Shown: positions 1-7,879 of the stretch, in pieces
Layout: each line of letters starts with the position of its first letter
Position numbering within the stretch: the first letter of the stretch is position 1
Assembly (NCBI GenBank): GCA_019415945.1
Contig: DXYF01000025.1
Span: 1-34,869 of the forward strand
DNA length: 34,869 nt
DNA from: Clostridiales bacterium
GTDB taxonomy: Bacteria; Bacillota; Clostridia; Oscillospirales; Acutalibacteraceae
Direction: 5' to 3'
Position numbers and translations under genes: made by a program
Notes under the pieces: generated by a model
Database searches by the model: none
Told to the model about the DNA's origin: nothing
What the model saw: only the letters and a program-made list of their open reading frames with translations

Positions 1-1
1 A

Positions 2-28
2 AAAGACACGGCTGGCTACCGTGCCTTT
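2..28. terminator. Hairpin, probable terminator of a gene outside the window
   Basis: Arms AAAGACACGG and CCGTGCCTTT pair with one mismatch around a 7-nt loop. On the minus strand the stem runs into TTTT at the window edge; on the plus strand it is followed by an AT-rich but interrupted T tract. It therefore probably ends transcription arriving from outside, but its direction cannot be settled here. Confidence 0.4.
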
Positions 29-60
29 AACCTTATTTATTATTGTAGGAGGTGTTATAT

Positions 61-972
61 ATGAAATACGGCATTATAAACGGCGAATTATCTGAATATA
101 AAGACGGCAAAACATACGACGCGGTTGTTGAAACCGTAAAATATCAAAACGGTGAAATACCTAAGCTTTCGGACAGCAAAAAGCAGGCACTGCTTAACAA
201 CACTTTCACAAAGACATATTCACGGTTTGAGAGTTACGGAAATTATGATGTCGTTTGTCTTAACCTCGTCAATATTGAAAAACAGTCTTCGCAAAATACC
301 CCTGTTTATGTGTTATTAGAAAAAAACTGTATTTCCTTTTATACAACCGAACCCGAGCATATTGAAGCTCTGCTTAGAAAAATTATGCATGAATCACTGC
401 AAAATATAACAGCCGATTGCCTTCTTTATCATTTTATGAACAAACTTATTTTCGGAGATCTTGTTCATCTTGAGGAAATTGAAAAAAAGCTGTCATCGCT
501 TGAAGTAAATGCGTTTTCAGGCTGCACTGATAAAACATTTTCAAAGCAGATTTTGAACATAAAAAAGCACCTAATGTGGATTGAGCTTTATTACGAACAC
601 CTTATAAATCTCATTGCCGACCTCACTGAAAACGACAACGGTTTTTTGTGCGACAACACATTAAAGGGGTTTAATATGCTTGACAGCAAAATCGACAGAC
701 TGGCTGCAAAAACAAGAAATCTGCAAAGCTATGCAACGGAAATCAGAAGTGCGTACCAATCCGAGGTTGACCTTCAGCTCAACAAATCAATGAAGCTTTT
801 AACTGTAATATCTGTTATTGTACTTCCGCTCACCTTGATTGCGGGTTGGTACGGCATGAATTTTAAAATGCCTGAATTTAACTATGCTTACAGTTATCCG
901 ATTTTGATAGCGGTAAGTCTTGTGATAATCATCGGTTCTGTAATATTTTTCAAAAAAAATAAATGGTTTTAA
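61..972 (+). CDS. CorA-family divalent cation (Mg2+/Co2+) transporter
   Basis: A 303-residue protein of the CorA/MIT family, which carries Mg2+ and related divalent cations through a pentameric inner-membrane channel. The long soluble N-terminal part is followed by two C-terminal membrane segments. The family signature GMN sits in the loop after the first helix (context YGMNFKMPE), and the chain ends in a short basic tail (KKNKWF). The ATG at 61 is chosen because AGGAGG ends 8 nt upstream; an in-frame GTG at 52 lies on top of that site and is unlikely. It appears monocistronic, bounded by a hairpin upstream and the tRNA promoter downstream. The family is clear; the exact ion is not shown by the sequence. 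Confidence 0.88.
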   Translation: MKYGIINGELSEYKDGKTYDAVVETVKYQNGEIPKLSDSKKQALLNNTFTKTYSRFESYGNYDVVCLNLVNIEKQSSQNTPVYVLLEKNCISFYTTEPEHIEALLRKIMHESLQNITADCLLYHFMNKLIFGDLVHLEEIEKKLSSLEVNAFSGCTDKTFSKQILNIKKHLMWIELYYEHLINLIADLTENDNGFLCDNTLKGFNMLDSKIDRLAAKTRNLQSYATEIRSAYQSEVDLQLNKSMKLLTVISVIVLPLTLIAGWYGMNFKMPEFNYAYSYPILIAVSLVIIIGSVIFFKKNKWF

Positions 973-980
973 AATTAATC

Positions 981-1009
981 TTGATTTTTTGAAATATATT
1001 TGATATAAT
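981..1009 (+). promoter_or_regulatory. Sigma-A-type promoter of tRNA-Ser
   Basis: TTGATT (981-986), a 17-nt spacer and a perfect TATAAT (1004-1009). Transcription would start near 1016, just before the mature tRNA 5' end at 1024, so the 5' leader would be very short. Confidence 0.75.
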
Positions 1010-1023
1010 AGTCAGCGGTGTTT

Positions 1024-1116
1024 GGAGAGATGTCCGAGCTGGCCGAAGGAGCATGATTGGAAATCATGTGTACGGTAATCACCGTACCAGGGGTTCGAAT
1101 CCCCTTCTCTCCGCCA
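1024..1116 (+). tRNA. tRNA-Ser (anticodon GGA)
   Basis: Acceptor arms GGAGAGA and TCTCTCC pair. The anticodon stem CATGA/TCATG encloses a loop with GGA, which reads UCC/UCU serine codons. A long variable arm (GTACGGT / ACCGTAC type stem) marks a class II tRNA. The T-loop GGTTCGAATCC is canonical. Discriminator G (1113) is followed by an encoded CCA (1114-1116). Confidence 0.97.
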
Positions 1117-1123
1117 AAGATTA

Positions 1124-1175
1124 AATCCGACAGATAAGCCGATAGTACGAAAACGGCTTGCCTGTCGGATTTTTT
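1124..1175 (+). terminator. Intrinsic terminator of tRNA-Ser
   Basis: Long hairpin: AATCCGACAG pairs with CTGTCGGATT, extended by an inner AAGCCG/CGGCTT helix, followed directly by TTTTTT. It lies 8 nt after the CCA end of the tRNA. Confidence 0.9.
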
Positions 1176-1342
1176 AATTAAATATTTTTACTTAAAGTTA
1201 ATGTTTATATGAAAATAATATCACACGAAAATTAATAAAGGTTAATTTAATATAGCTATAAATTATTTGCTGTTATATCAAATAATTCGAAAATGGAATT
1301 ATCCTTTCAATTTTCGGACTCACTACAATAAAAAATAACTTA

Positions 1343-1371
1343 TTGATTTAAGAAATAAAAAATGATAAAAT
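1343..1371 (+). promoter_or_regulatory. Candidate promoter of the cyclophilin gene
   Basis: TTGATT (1343-1348), a 17-nt spacer and TAAAAT (1366-1371), placing the start about 27 nt before the coding region. The surrounding DNA is very AT-rich, so a chance match is possible. The rest of 1176-1342 shows no further feature. Confidence 0.4.
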
Positions 1372-1404
1372 AAAAATAATTTAATACTGAAAGGAATAAT
1401 TAAA

Positions 1405-2067
1405 ATGATAAAAACAAGTTCAAAATCACTTTTCACAAAAATTTTAAGCACAATTTGTGTGCTTGCATTAATTGTGTCAACGGCTGTATTCAGCGGCTGT
1501 TCCGAAAATTCAGAACCTGATTCTTCGTCGCAATCTGCTGTCGAATCATCAAGTGAAGAAAACTTGCTTTCGGGCAAGAAAACAGCAGTTATTGACATTA
1601 AGGACTACGGCAAAATTACACTGGAGCTTGATGCGGATACTGCACCCATTACCGTAACAAACTTTGTAAACCTCGCAAACCAGGGCTTTTATGACGGACT
1701 TACTTTCCATAGAATAATAAACGGCTTTATGATGCAGGGCGGCGACCCGAACGGTGACGGTACGGGCGGAAGCGACAAAGAGATTAAAGGCGAATTTTCG
1801 GCAAACGGCGTCGCAAACGACATTTCACACACAAGAGGCGTAATTTCAATGGCTCGCTCGACGCTCTATAACAGTGCAAGCTCGCAATTCTTTATCGTTC
1901 ATGAGGACAGCACACACCTTGACGGTCAATACGCTGCGTTCGGTCATGTTACAGACGGAATGGATATAGTTGACAAGATTTGTGAGGAAACTCCCGTGAC
2001 AGACGGTAACGGAACAGTTTTGCCTGAAAATCAGCCCGTTATCAATACTATCGAAATTGTCGATTAA
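1405..2067 (+). CDS. Peptidyl-prolyl cis-trans isomerase, cyclophilin-type lipoprotein
   Basis: A 220-residue cyclophilin that isomerises Xaa-Pro bonds during protein folding. The N-terminus has a basic stretch, a hydrophobic helix and a lipobox ending VFSGC at about residue 31, so it is expected to be a lipoprotein on the outer face of the membrane. A Ser/Glu-rich linker follows, then the catalytic domain from about residue 60. Cyclophilin motifs are visible: FVNLANQGFYDG, FHRIINGFMMQGGDP (active-site Arg and Gln) and SQFFIVHED. The start has a GAAAGGA ribosome site. The YaiI/YqxD gene begins 3 nt after its stop, so the two are probably cotranscribed. The client proteins are unknown. Confidence 0.93.
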   Translation: MIKTSSKSLFTKILSTICVLALIVSTAVFSGCSENSEPDSSSQSAVESSSEENLLSGKKTAVIDIKDYGKITLELDADTAPITVTNFVNLANQGFYDGLTFHRIINGFMMQGGDPNGDGTGGSDKEIKGEFSANGVANDISHTRGVISMARSTLYNSASSQFFIVHEDSTHLDGQYAAFGHVTDGMDIVDKICEETPVTDGNGTVLPENQPVINTIEIVD

Positions 2068-2070
2068 GAA

Positions 2071-2520
2071 ATGAAAATACTTATTGACGCAGACGCCTGC
2101 CCTGTTGTGAGCATTGTTGAAAAAATTGCCAAAAAATATGATGTACAAACAATACTCCTATGTGACACAAGCCACATTATAAAAAGCGATTACAGTGAAA
2201 TTAGAGTAATCGGTTCGGGTGCTGATGCAGTTGATATTGCTCTTGTCAATATGTGCAAAAAAGGTGATATTGCAGTTACGCAGGATTACGGAGTAGCGGC
2301 GATGGTGCTTGGCAAAGGCGGATATTGTATCCACCAGTCAGGCAGGATTTTTACGGACGAAAACATAGGCGGTCTGCTTATGGGCAGACATCTTGCTAAA
2401 AAAGCGAGAATGTCAAACAGCAAAAATCATCTCAAAGGGCCTAAAAAGCGTACCCATGAAGATGATGAAAGATTTGAAAAATCCTTTGAAAAACTTTTAA
2501 AGGAAATATTGAATAAATAA
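2071..2520 (+). CDS. YaiI/YqxD family protein (DUF188, PIN-like)
   Basis: A 149-residue member of the UPF0178/DUF188 family (YaiI in E. coli, YqxD in B. subtilis), whose fold resembles PIN nucleases but whose function is not established. The hallmark N-terminus is MKILIDADACPV; the later motifs GDIAVTQDYGVA and KGPKKRT are also typical. The length is normal and the C-terminus is basic and charged. The gene starts 3 nt after the cyclophilin stop with only a weak ribosome site, which suggests translational coupling. It is followed by a terminator. The family is clear, the function is not. Confidence 0.9.
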   Translation: MKILIDADACPVVSIVEKIAKKYDVQTILLCDTSHIIKSDYSEIRVIGSGADAVDIALVNMCKKGDIAVTQDYGVAAMVLGKGGYCIHQSGRIFTDENIGGLLMGRHLAKKARMSNSKNHLKGPKKRTHEDDERFEKSFEKLLKEILNK

Positions 2521-2524
2521 TTAA

Positions 2525-2580
2525 ACGGCTGTTCGTTTTTGATTTATACTAAAATCAAATTACGAAACAGCCGCTTTATT
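2525..2580 (+). terminator. Terminator after the YaiI/YqxD gene
   Basis: CGGCTGTTCG pairs, with a one-base bulge, with CGAAACAGCCG around an internal TTTGATTT/AAATCAAA helix, then CTTTATTTATT. The rest of the gap up to the end of tex (2581-2670) shows nothing recognisable. Confidence 0.75.
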
Positions 2581-2670
2581 TATTATATTGCCTGTAACAT
2601 TGTTTTGCCAAAAAGCCTACACTAAACAGGATTTACTATATTCCGTTAACGAAATAAGTTATTAAAATAT

Positions 2671-4818
2671 TTAAAATTTCATAGTCAGAGATATTCTGTT
2701 CTTATCGACATCAGCGGATAAGATTTTTACATTTACGACATCTCCTACTTTAAGCACTTCTCCGGGATGCTTAATATATTTGTCGCAAATCTGCGAAATG
2801 TGGACAAGTCCGTCCTGATGAACGCCTATATCGACAAACGCACCGAAATCAATTACATTTCGTACGGTTCCTTTAAGCTCCATTCCCTCTTTTAAGTCTT
2901 TTATATCTAAAATATCGCTGCGAAGCAGAGGAGCTGGCATTTCATCTCGGGGGTCTCTGCCGGGTTTTGAAAGTTCCTTTACAATATCATCAAGAGTAGG
3001 CAAGCCTATTTCAAGCTTTTCGGCAAGGGATTTTGTGCCGAATTTATTTACCCTTATCTGCAAATCGGGAAATTTACCCGACTTTATTTCTTTATCGGAG
3101 TATTCAAGAATATTCAGCAGAGCCTTTGCACTCTTATAGCTTTCAGGATGAACGCCCGTATTGTCAAGCGGATTTTTGCTTTCGGGCACTCTCAAAAATC
3201 CCGCACACTGCTCAAAAGCCTTCGGTCCGAGCTTCGGAACTTTTTTAAGCTCCGCCCTCGAAGAAAATGCTCCGTTTTCTTCACGGTACGCAACAATATT
3301 TTTACAAACGGTTGAATTAAGTCCCGACACTCTGAGCAGCAGTGCAGGTGACGCCGTGTTAAGGTCTGCTCCGACAGAGTTTACACAATCCTCCACTACA
3401 CCGTCAAGCGTTTCGCCGAGACTTTTCTGCGGCATATCGTGCTGATACTGCCCTACTCCTATTGCTTTAGGCTCGATTTTTACAAGCTCCGCAAGCGGAT
3501 CCTGAAGCCGTCTTGCAATGGACACGGCACTTCGCAGTGTTAAATCAAGACTTGGAAGCTCAGTTGCCGCAAGCTTTGACGCAGAATAAACCGACGCTCC
3601 CGCCTCGCTTACCACCATATAGTAAACTGTATGATCGGCGTCCTTTATTGCGTCAGCTGTAAACATCTCGGTTTCTTTGCTCGCCGTACCGTTGCCGATT
3701 GAAATAATATCGACATTATACTTATTTACAAGCTCAATCAGCTTTTGCTTTGACTCCTGAATTTTCTTTTCAGAATGAGTAGGATAGATTACTGCCGTAT
3801 CAAGTACCTTTCCCGTGTCATCAACAACAGCAACCTTGCAACCCGTTCTGTAGCCGGGGTCAAGTCCGATTACGGTTTTTCCTTTTACGGGCGGCTGCAT
3901 AAGAAGCTGTTTAAGATTAACTGCAAATACTTTCATCGCATTTTCAGAGGCAGTATCGGTCAAATCGTTTCTGATTTCACGCTCTATTGACGGAAATATA
4001 AGCCTATTGTAAGCGTCCGTACAAGCTTCTCTTATAATGTCCGAGCAGAGCAGATTCGTATTTTTATCAAGCAAGCGAAAAATTATGGCGAGAGGTTTTT
4101 CGCTGTCTGATACAATCGACACCTTTAAAAATCCCTCTTTTTCTCCCCTGTTGATTGCAAGCACTCTGTGACCCGCAATCTTTTTTACAGGTTCTTTAAA
4201 ATCATAATATATTGTATATACGCTGTCCTTATCTTCATCAGACGCAGTTGAAACTACAACACCGTTTGCAATGGTTAGATTTCTAACTCTTTTGCGTATT
4301 TCGGCACTGTCGGATACTTGCTCGGCGATTATATCCATTGCTCCCTGCAAAGCGTCCTGAGCCGTTTCTACGCCCTTTTCGCTGTCAATATACTTTTCTG
4401 CGGCAACGCTCGGATTAAAGTCTTTTTCCTGCTTAATAATTTCGAGTGCTAAAGGTTCAAGTCCTTTTTCCTTTGCAACGGATGCTCTTGTTTTTCTCTT
4501 AGGTCTGAATGGGCGGTATATATCCTCAAGCTCTGACAAAGCAGTCGCCTTGTCAAGAAGTTCTGATATTTCATCGGTCAGCTTCTCCTGAGCCTGTATA
4601 AGCGAGCGGATTTCCTCTCTTCGTTTGTCAAGTCCACGCAGATATTCAAGCTTTTCGCTGAATTCTCTGATTGCCTGATCGTCCATGGAGCCGTGCATCT
4701 CCTTGCGGTAACGGGCTATAAAAGGGATTGTGTTTCCGTCGTCAAGCAATCCTATTATGTTTGAGGCATACTCCTCCTTAATATTAAACTGCTGAGATAA
4801 AATTTTTGAATATTCCAT
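2671..4818 (-). CDS. tex: Tex-family RNA-binding transcription accessory protein
   Basis: A 715-residue Tex protein, a conserved cytoplasmic nucleic-acid-binding factor related to eukaryotic Spt6. The family layout is visible in order: N-terminal helical region (FNIKEEYASNII...PFIARYRKE), central YqgF/RNase H-like fold (IGLDPGYRTGCKVAVVD, ISIGNGTASKETE), helix-hairpin-helix region (VNSVGADLNTASPALLLRV) and a C-terminal S1 RNA-binding domain (GTVRNVIDFGAFVDIG ... GLVHISQI). The length is normal. The ATG at 4818 is chosen because AAGGAG lies just upstream; a longer reading frame with 14 extra codons has no ribosome site. It stands alone, divergent from the thiamine operon. Confidence 0.95.
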   Translation of the reverse strand: MEYSKILSQQFNIKEEYASNIIGLLDDGNTIPFIARYRKEMHGSMDDQAIREFSEKLEYLRGLDKRREEIRSLIQAQEKLTDEISELLDKATALSELEDIYRPFRPKRKTRASVAKEKGLEPLALEIIKQEKDFNPSVAAEKYIDSEKGVETAQDALQGAMDIIAEQVSDSAEIRKRVRNLTIANGVVVSTASDEDKDSVYTIYYDFKEPVKKIAGHRVLAINRGEKEGFLKVSIVSDSEKPLAIIFRLLDKNTNLLCSDIIREACTDAYNRLIFPSIEREIRNDLTDTASENAMKVFAVNLKQLLMQPPVKGKTVIGLDPGYRTGCKVAVVDDTGKVLDTAVIYPTHSEKKIQESKQKLIELVNKYNVDIISIGNGTASKETEMFTADAIKDADHTVYYMVVSEAGASVYSASKLAATELPSLDLTLRSAVSIARRLQDPLAELVKIEPKAIGVGQYQHDMPQKSLGETLDGVVEDCVNSVGADLNTASPALLLRVSGLNSTVCKNIVAYREENGAFSSRAELKKVPKLGPKAFEQCAGFLRVPESKNPLDNTGVHPESYKSAKALLNILEYSDKEIKSGKFPDLQIRVNKFGTKSLAEKLEIGLPTLDDIVKELSKPGRDPRDEMPAPLLRSDILDIKDLKEGMELKGTVRNVIDFGAFVDIGVHQDGLVHISQICDKYIKHPGEVLKVGDVVNVKILSADVDKNRISLTMKF

Positions 4819-4897
4819 TATTTTCTCCTTGTAAATTTTATAATTTGAATTATAGCACAAATGATATTTAAATGCACGAAATTTTTATCAAAAGGTA

Positions 4898-4926
4898 TTT
4901 ACTTTTCAAATAAAGCGATATATACT
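4898..4926 (+). promoter_or_regulatory. Promoter of the thiamine operon
   Basis: TTTACT (4898-4903), a 17-nt spacer and TATACT (4921-4926). Transcription would begin near 4933, about ten bases before the TPP aptamer, as expected for a riboswitch leader. Confidence 0.65.
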
Positions 4927-4942
4927 AATGTTAAGTGAATAC

Positions 4943-5025
4943 AAACGGGAGCTCAAGAGGGCTGAGAGGAAATGAATTGACATTTCGACCGTAACACCTG
5001 ATTTGGATAATGCCAGCGTAGGGAC
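4943..5025 (+). promoter_or_regulatory. TPP (thiamine pyrophosphate) riboswitch aptamer
   Basis: Conserved THI-box elements appear in order: GGGAGC at 4947-4952, CTGAGA at 4962-4967, a variable P3 hairpin (GGAAATG/CATTTC), CACCTGATTTGGATAATGCC from 4995, and GCGTAGGGA at 5016-5024. It lies directly upstream of thiS and of a terminator hairpin. Known TPP aptamers of this kind bind thiamine pyrophosphate and shut off thiamine synthesis genes. Confidence 0.96.
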
Positions 5026-5040
5026 AAAACTGATTTAAGC

Positions 5041-5071
5041 GGAGTGTGTCTTTCGGCATACTTCGTTTTTT
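5041..5071 (+). terminator. Riboswitch expression platform: intrinsic terminator
   Basis: GGAGTGTGTC pairs fully, with G-U wobbles, with GGCATACTTC around a TTTC loop, then G and TTTTTT. It sits between the aptamer and the thiS ribosome site. This indicates control by transcription attenuation rather than by hiding the ribosome site: TPP binding should favour this hairpin. Confidence 0.85.
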
Positions 5072-5087
5072 GTTTGGAGGGATATAT

Positions 5088-5282
5088 TTGATTTACATTA
5101 ACGGTATCGCTTTTGAAAAAGATGAAATTAAACTGTCAGAATACTTGTCTGAAAATAACCTTGCTGTTACAAGAATAGCAGTTGAATTAAACGGTGAAAT
5201 TTTGCCAAAAGATAAATATGACAAAACCGTTTTAATTGAGGGCGACAGAGTAGAAATTGTAAATTTTGTAGGCGGAGGCTGA
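5088..5282 (+). CDS. thiS: Sulfur carrier protein ThiS
   Basis: A 64-residue ubiquitin-like sulfur carrier for thiazole synthesis. It ends in the required Gly-Gly tail (NFVGGG), which ThiF adenylates and which is converted to a thiocarboxylate. The N-terminus IYINGIAF and the VELNGEILPKDKY segment fit the beta-grasp fold. The TTG at 5088 is chosen as start because GGAGGG lies 5 nt upstream and the ThiS fold begins there; extending to 5046 would place the start inside the terminator hairpin. It is the first gene of the operon, 2 nt before thiF. Confidence 0.92.
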   Translation: MIYINGIAFEKDEIKLSEYLSENNLAVTRIAVELNGEILPKDKYDKTVLIEGDRVEIVNFVGGG

Positions 5283-5284
5283 TT

Positions 5285-5929
5285 ATGAACAATAAAATTC
5301 CGAGTCAAAGCGAGATCGATTCCGTTCTGCGTATGAGGCATACCGATGAAGTTTTTGAAAAACTCAAAAACGCAAGGGTAGCAGTTGCGGGGCTCGGCGG
5401 GCTTGGCTCAAACATTTCGCTGATGCTTGCAAGAGCGGGAGTCGGAACGCTTCACCTTATTGATTTTGACAAGGTTGAACTGAGCAATTTAAACCGTCAG
5501 CAATACTTTATCTCTCATCTTGATATGTACAAAACCGACGCAATCAAAGATGAAATTCAAAGAATCAATCCGTATATTACTTTGATTTGCGACTGCGTTA
5601 AGGTGAGTCATGAAAACATCGACGCTCTTTTCAAAAATGACCGAATAATCTGCGAAGCGTTTGATAATCCCGACAGCAAAGCGATGCTTGTAAATCACAT
5701 TCTTGAAAAGAGAAAAGACGCCTGCATTGTTGCTGCGTCGGGCATGGCGGGATACGAAAAGTCAAATACGATTATAACAAGGAAAATTTCAGACCGTTTT
5801 TATATTTGCGGCGACGAAAAAAGCGGTGCCGTAAAAGGCAACGGTCTGATGTCACCGAGAGTTACCGTTTGTGCTGCCCATCAGGCAAATACAATTTTAA
5901 GGTTAATTCTCGAAAAATATGATGTGTAA
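5285..5929 (+). CDS. thiF: ThiF family 2 adenylyltransferase for ThiS
   Basis: A 214-residue E1-like enzyme that would adenylate the C-terminal glycine of ThiS. The Rossmann nucleotide loop GLGGLGSN lies at about residues 36-43, the acidic DFDKVELSNLNRQQY motif follows, and an aspartate-containing CEAFDNPDSK segment is typical of the family. It is shorter than E. coli ThiF and lacks its four-cysteine zinc site, matching the short 'family 2' ThiF found in clostridia. It sits between thiS and thiG, the position expected for the thiS partner. Confidence 0.92.
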   Translation: MNNKIPSQSEIDSVLRMRHTDEVFEKLKNARVAVAGLGGLGSNISLMLARAGVGTLHLIDFDKVELSNLNRQQYFISHLDMYKTDAIKDEIQRINPYITLICDCVKVSHENIDALFKNDRIICEAFDNPDSKAMLVNHILEKRKDACIVAASGMAGYEKSNTIITRKISDRFYICGDEKSGAVKGNGLMSPRVTVCAAHQANTILRLILEKYDV

Positions 5930-5942
5930 AGGAAGTAACAAA

Positions 5943-6713
5943 ATGGAAAACGACAAGCTGATTATAGGCGGTCACGAATTTAATTCAAGATTTATTTTAG
6001 GCTCGGGCAAATATTCGCTTGACCTTATTAAAGCGGCAGTGGAAAACGCAGGAGCTGAAATTATAACACTTGCACTTCGCAGAGCGGCAACGGGAAATGT
6101 GGCAAATATACTTGACTATATTCCGAAAAATGTAACTCTTCTGCCCAATACATCGGGAGCGAGAAACGCAGATGAAGCAGTGAGAATTGCAAGACTCGCA
6201 AGGGAAGTCGGCTGCGGCGATTTTATTAAAATCGAGGTTATCAGGGACTCAAAATACCTTTTGCCCGACAACTATGAAACCATCAAGGCTACGGAAATTC
6301 TTGCAAAAGAGGGTTTTGTTGTTATGCCTTATATGTATCCCGACTTAAATGTTGCCAGAAGTCTGCGTGACGCAGGAGCTGCAACTATAATGCCGCTCGG
6401 CGCACCTATCGGCTCAAACAAGGGTATTTGCACAAAGGAATTTATCAAAATTTTGATTGACGAGATAGATTTGCCGATAATCGTTGACGCGGGAATCGGC
6501 AAGCCGTCGCAGGCGTGCGAGGCAATGGAGATGGGTGCTGCGGCTGTAATGGCAAACACGGCTATTGCAACTGCCGGAGATATTGTGCAAATGGCAGAAG
6601 CATTCAAAAAAGCAATCGAAGCAGGCAGACAGGCATATCTTGCAGGACTCGGCAGAGTTATCGAAAACGGTGCCAGTGCGTCCTCTCCTCTTACGGGATT
6701 TCTTGAGAATTGA
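5943..6713 (+). CDS. thiG: Thiazole synthase ThiG
   Basis: A 256-residue TIM-barrel enzyme that joins deoxyxylulose phosphate, dehydroglycine and ThiS-bound sulfur into the thiamine thiazole. Visible features are the opening GGHEFNSRFILGSGKY, the Schiff-base lysine in IKIEVIRD, the phosphate-binding GIGKPSQACEAMEMGA segment and the ending LTGFLEN. The ATG at 5943 is preferred (GGAAG upstream); an earlier in-frame ATG at 5919 would overlap thiF and lacks family similarity. It precedes thiH, its usual partner. Confidence 0.96.
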   Translation: MENDKLIIGGHEFNSRFILGSGKYSLDLIKAAVENAGAEIITLALRRAATGNVANILDYIPKNVTLLPNTSGARNADEAVRIARLAREVGCGDFIKIEVIRDSKYLLPDNYETIKATEILAKEGFVVMPYMYPDLNVARSLRDAGAATIMPLGAPIGSNKGICTKEFIKILIDEIDLPIIVDAGIGKPSQACEAMEMGAAAVMANTAIATAGDIVQMAEAFKKAIEAGRQAYLAGLGRVIENGASASSPLTGFLEN

Positions 6714-6724
6714 GGTTTTTAACA

Positions 6725-7879
6725 ATGGAACAAAGAACTAATCATATGGAGTATCTTCCCGATATGGAGCAGATAGACTCTGATATTAAAGACAGAGTTA
6801 TTGCTGAAATGAACGCATATGACCCTGCAAAATATACTGCGGAGGATGTAAAGCTTGCTCTTGAACACGAAACCAAAACAGAAGAGGACTTCAAGGCTCT
6901 TCTCTCTCCTGCCGCTCTGCCGTTTTTAGAGGAAATTGCACAGCAGGCAAGACTTGAAACAAGAAAGCACTTCGGCAACTCTATCAATATGTTTACACCG
7001 CTGTATATTTCCAACTACTGCGAAAACTACTGCATTTACTGCGGATTTAACTGTCACAACAAAATTCACCGTGCAAAGCTCAATTACGAAGAAATTGAAA
7101 AGGAAATGCAGGCTATTGCAAAAACAGGCTTGCAGGAAGTGCTTTTGCTCACGGGTGAAAGCAAAAAAATGAGCGATGTAAAATACATAGGCGAAGCCTG
7201 CAAAATCGCAAGAAAATATTTTAAGGTAGTGGGACTTGAAGTTTATCCCATGAACAGCGACGAATACAGCTACATTCAAAAATGCGGTGCCGATTATGTA
7301 ACCGTGTTTCAGGAAACCTATAATTCCGACAAGTACGAAACCTTGCATCTTGCAGGTCACAAAAGGGTTTACCCTTATCGTCTTGAAACACAGGAGCGTG
7401 CGTTAATGGGCGGAATGCGTGGAGTAGGCTTTGCCGCACTTTTGGGTCTTTCCGATTTCAGAAAAGACGCTTTTGCAACAGGTATGCACGCCTATCTTAT
7501 TCAGCGTAAATACCCGCACGCAGAGATTGCGTTTTCATGCCCCCGTTTAAGACCGATAATCAACAACGACAAAATCAATCCCAAGGATGTTCACGAGCCT
7601 CAGCTTTTGCAGGTTATCTGTGCTTACAGACTGTTTATGCCGTTTGCAAGCATTACGATTTCCACCCGTGAATGTCAGCGTTTTCGTGATAACATTGTAC
7701 AAATTGCCGCTACTAAAATTTCAGCCGGTGTTGATGTAGGAATCGGCGGACATTCAGACGGAGAAAAAAAGGGTGACGAGCAGTTTGAAATATCTGACTC
7801 AAGAAATGTAAAACAGGTATATGACGCACTTTGCAAAAACGGAATGCAGCCTGTAATGAGTGATTACATCTATGTTTAA
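6725..7879 (+). CDS. thiH: 2-iminoacetate synthase ThiH (radical SAM, tyrosine lyase)
   Basis: A 384-residue radical-SAM enzyme that cleaves tyrosine to 2-iminoacetate (dehydroglycine) for ThiG. The iron-sulfur motif CX3CX2C is present at YCENYCIYCGF, about residue 100. LLLTGESKK and the VGIGGHSDGEKKGDEQF region near the C-terminus are typical of ThiH. It needs reducing, anaerobic conditions; aerobic Bacillus-type bacteria use ThiO instead. The start at 6725 follows a GAGG site; an in-frame alternative at 6710 overlaps the thiG stop. Its last 8 nt overlap the tenI-thiE start, which implies coupled translation. Confidence 0.95.
   Translation: MEQRTNHMEYLPDMEQIDSDIKDRVIAEMNAYDPAKYTAEDVKLALEHETKTEEDFKALLSPAALPFLEEIAQQARLETRKHFGNSINMFTPLYISNYCENYCIYCGFNCHNKIHRAKLNYEEIEKEMQAIAKTGLQEVLLLTGESKKMSDVKYIGEACKIARKYFKVVGLEVYPMNSDEYSYIQKCGADYVTVFQETYNSDKYETLHLAGHKRVYPYRLETQERALMGGMRGVGFAALLGLSDFRKDAFATGMHAYLIQRKYPHAEIAFSCPRLRPIINNDKINPKDVHEPQLLQVICAYRLFMPFASITISTRECQRFRDNIVQIAATKISAGVDVGIGGHSDGEKKGDEQFEISDSRNVKQVYDALCKNGMQPVMSDYIYV

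Noticed and set aside
1024..1116. tRNA-Ser as an integration site for a mobile element
   Set aside because: No integrase, no duplicated tRNA 3' end and no phage-like genes nearby.
1846..2148. 100-codon open frame opposite the cyclophilin and YaiI genes
   Set aside because: Crosses the boundary of two real genes on the other strand; no ribosome site or family resemblance.
6926..7360. 144-codon open frame opposite thiH
   Set aside because: Antisense to a well-conserved radical-SAM gene; Phe/Val/Cys-rich translation typical of the complement of a real gene; no ribosome site.
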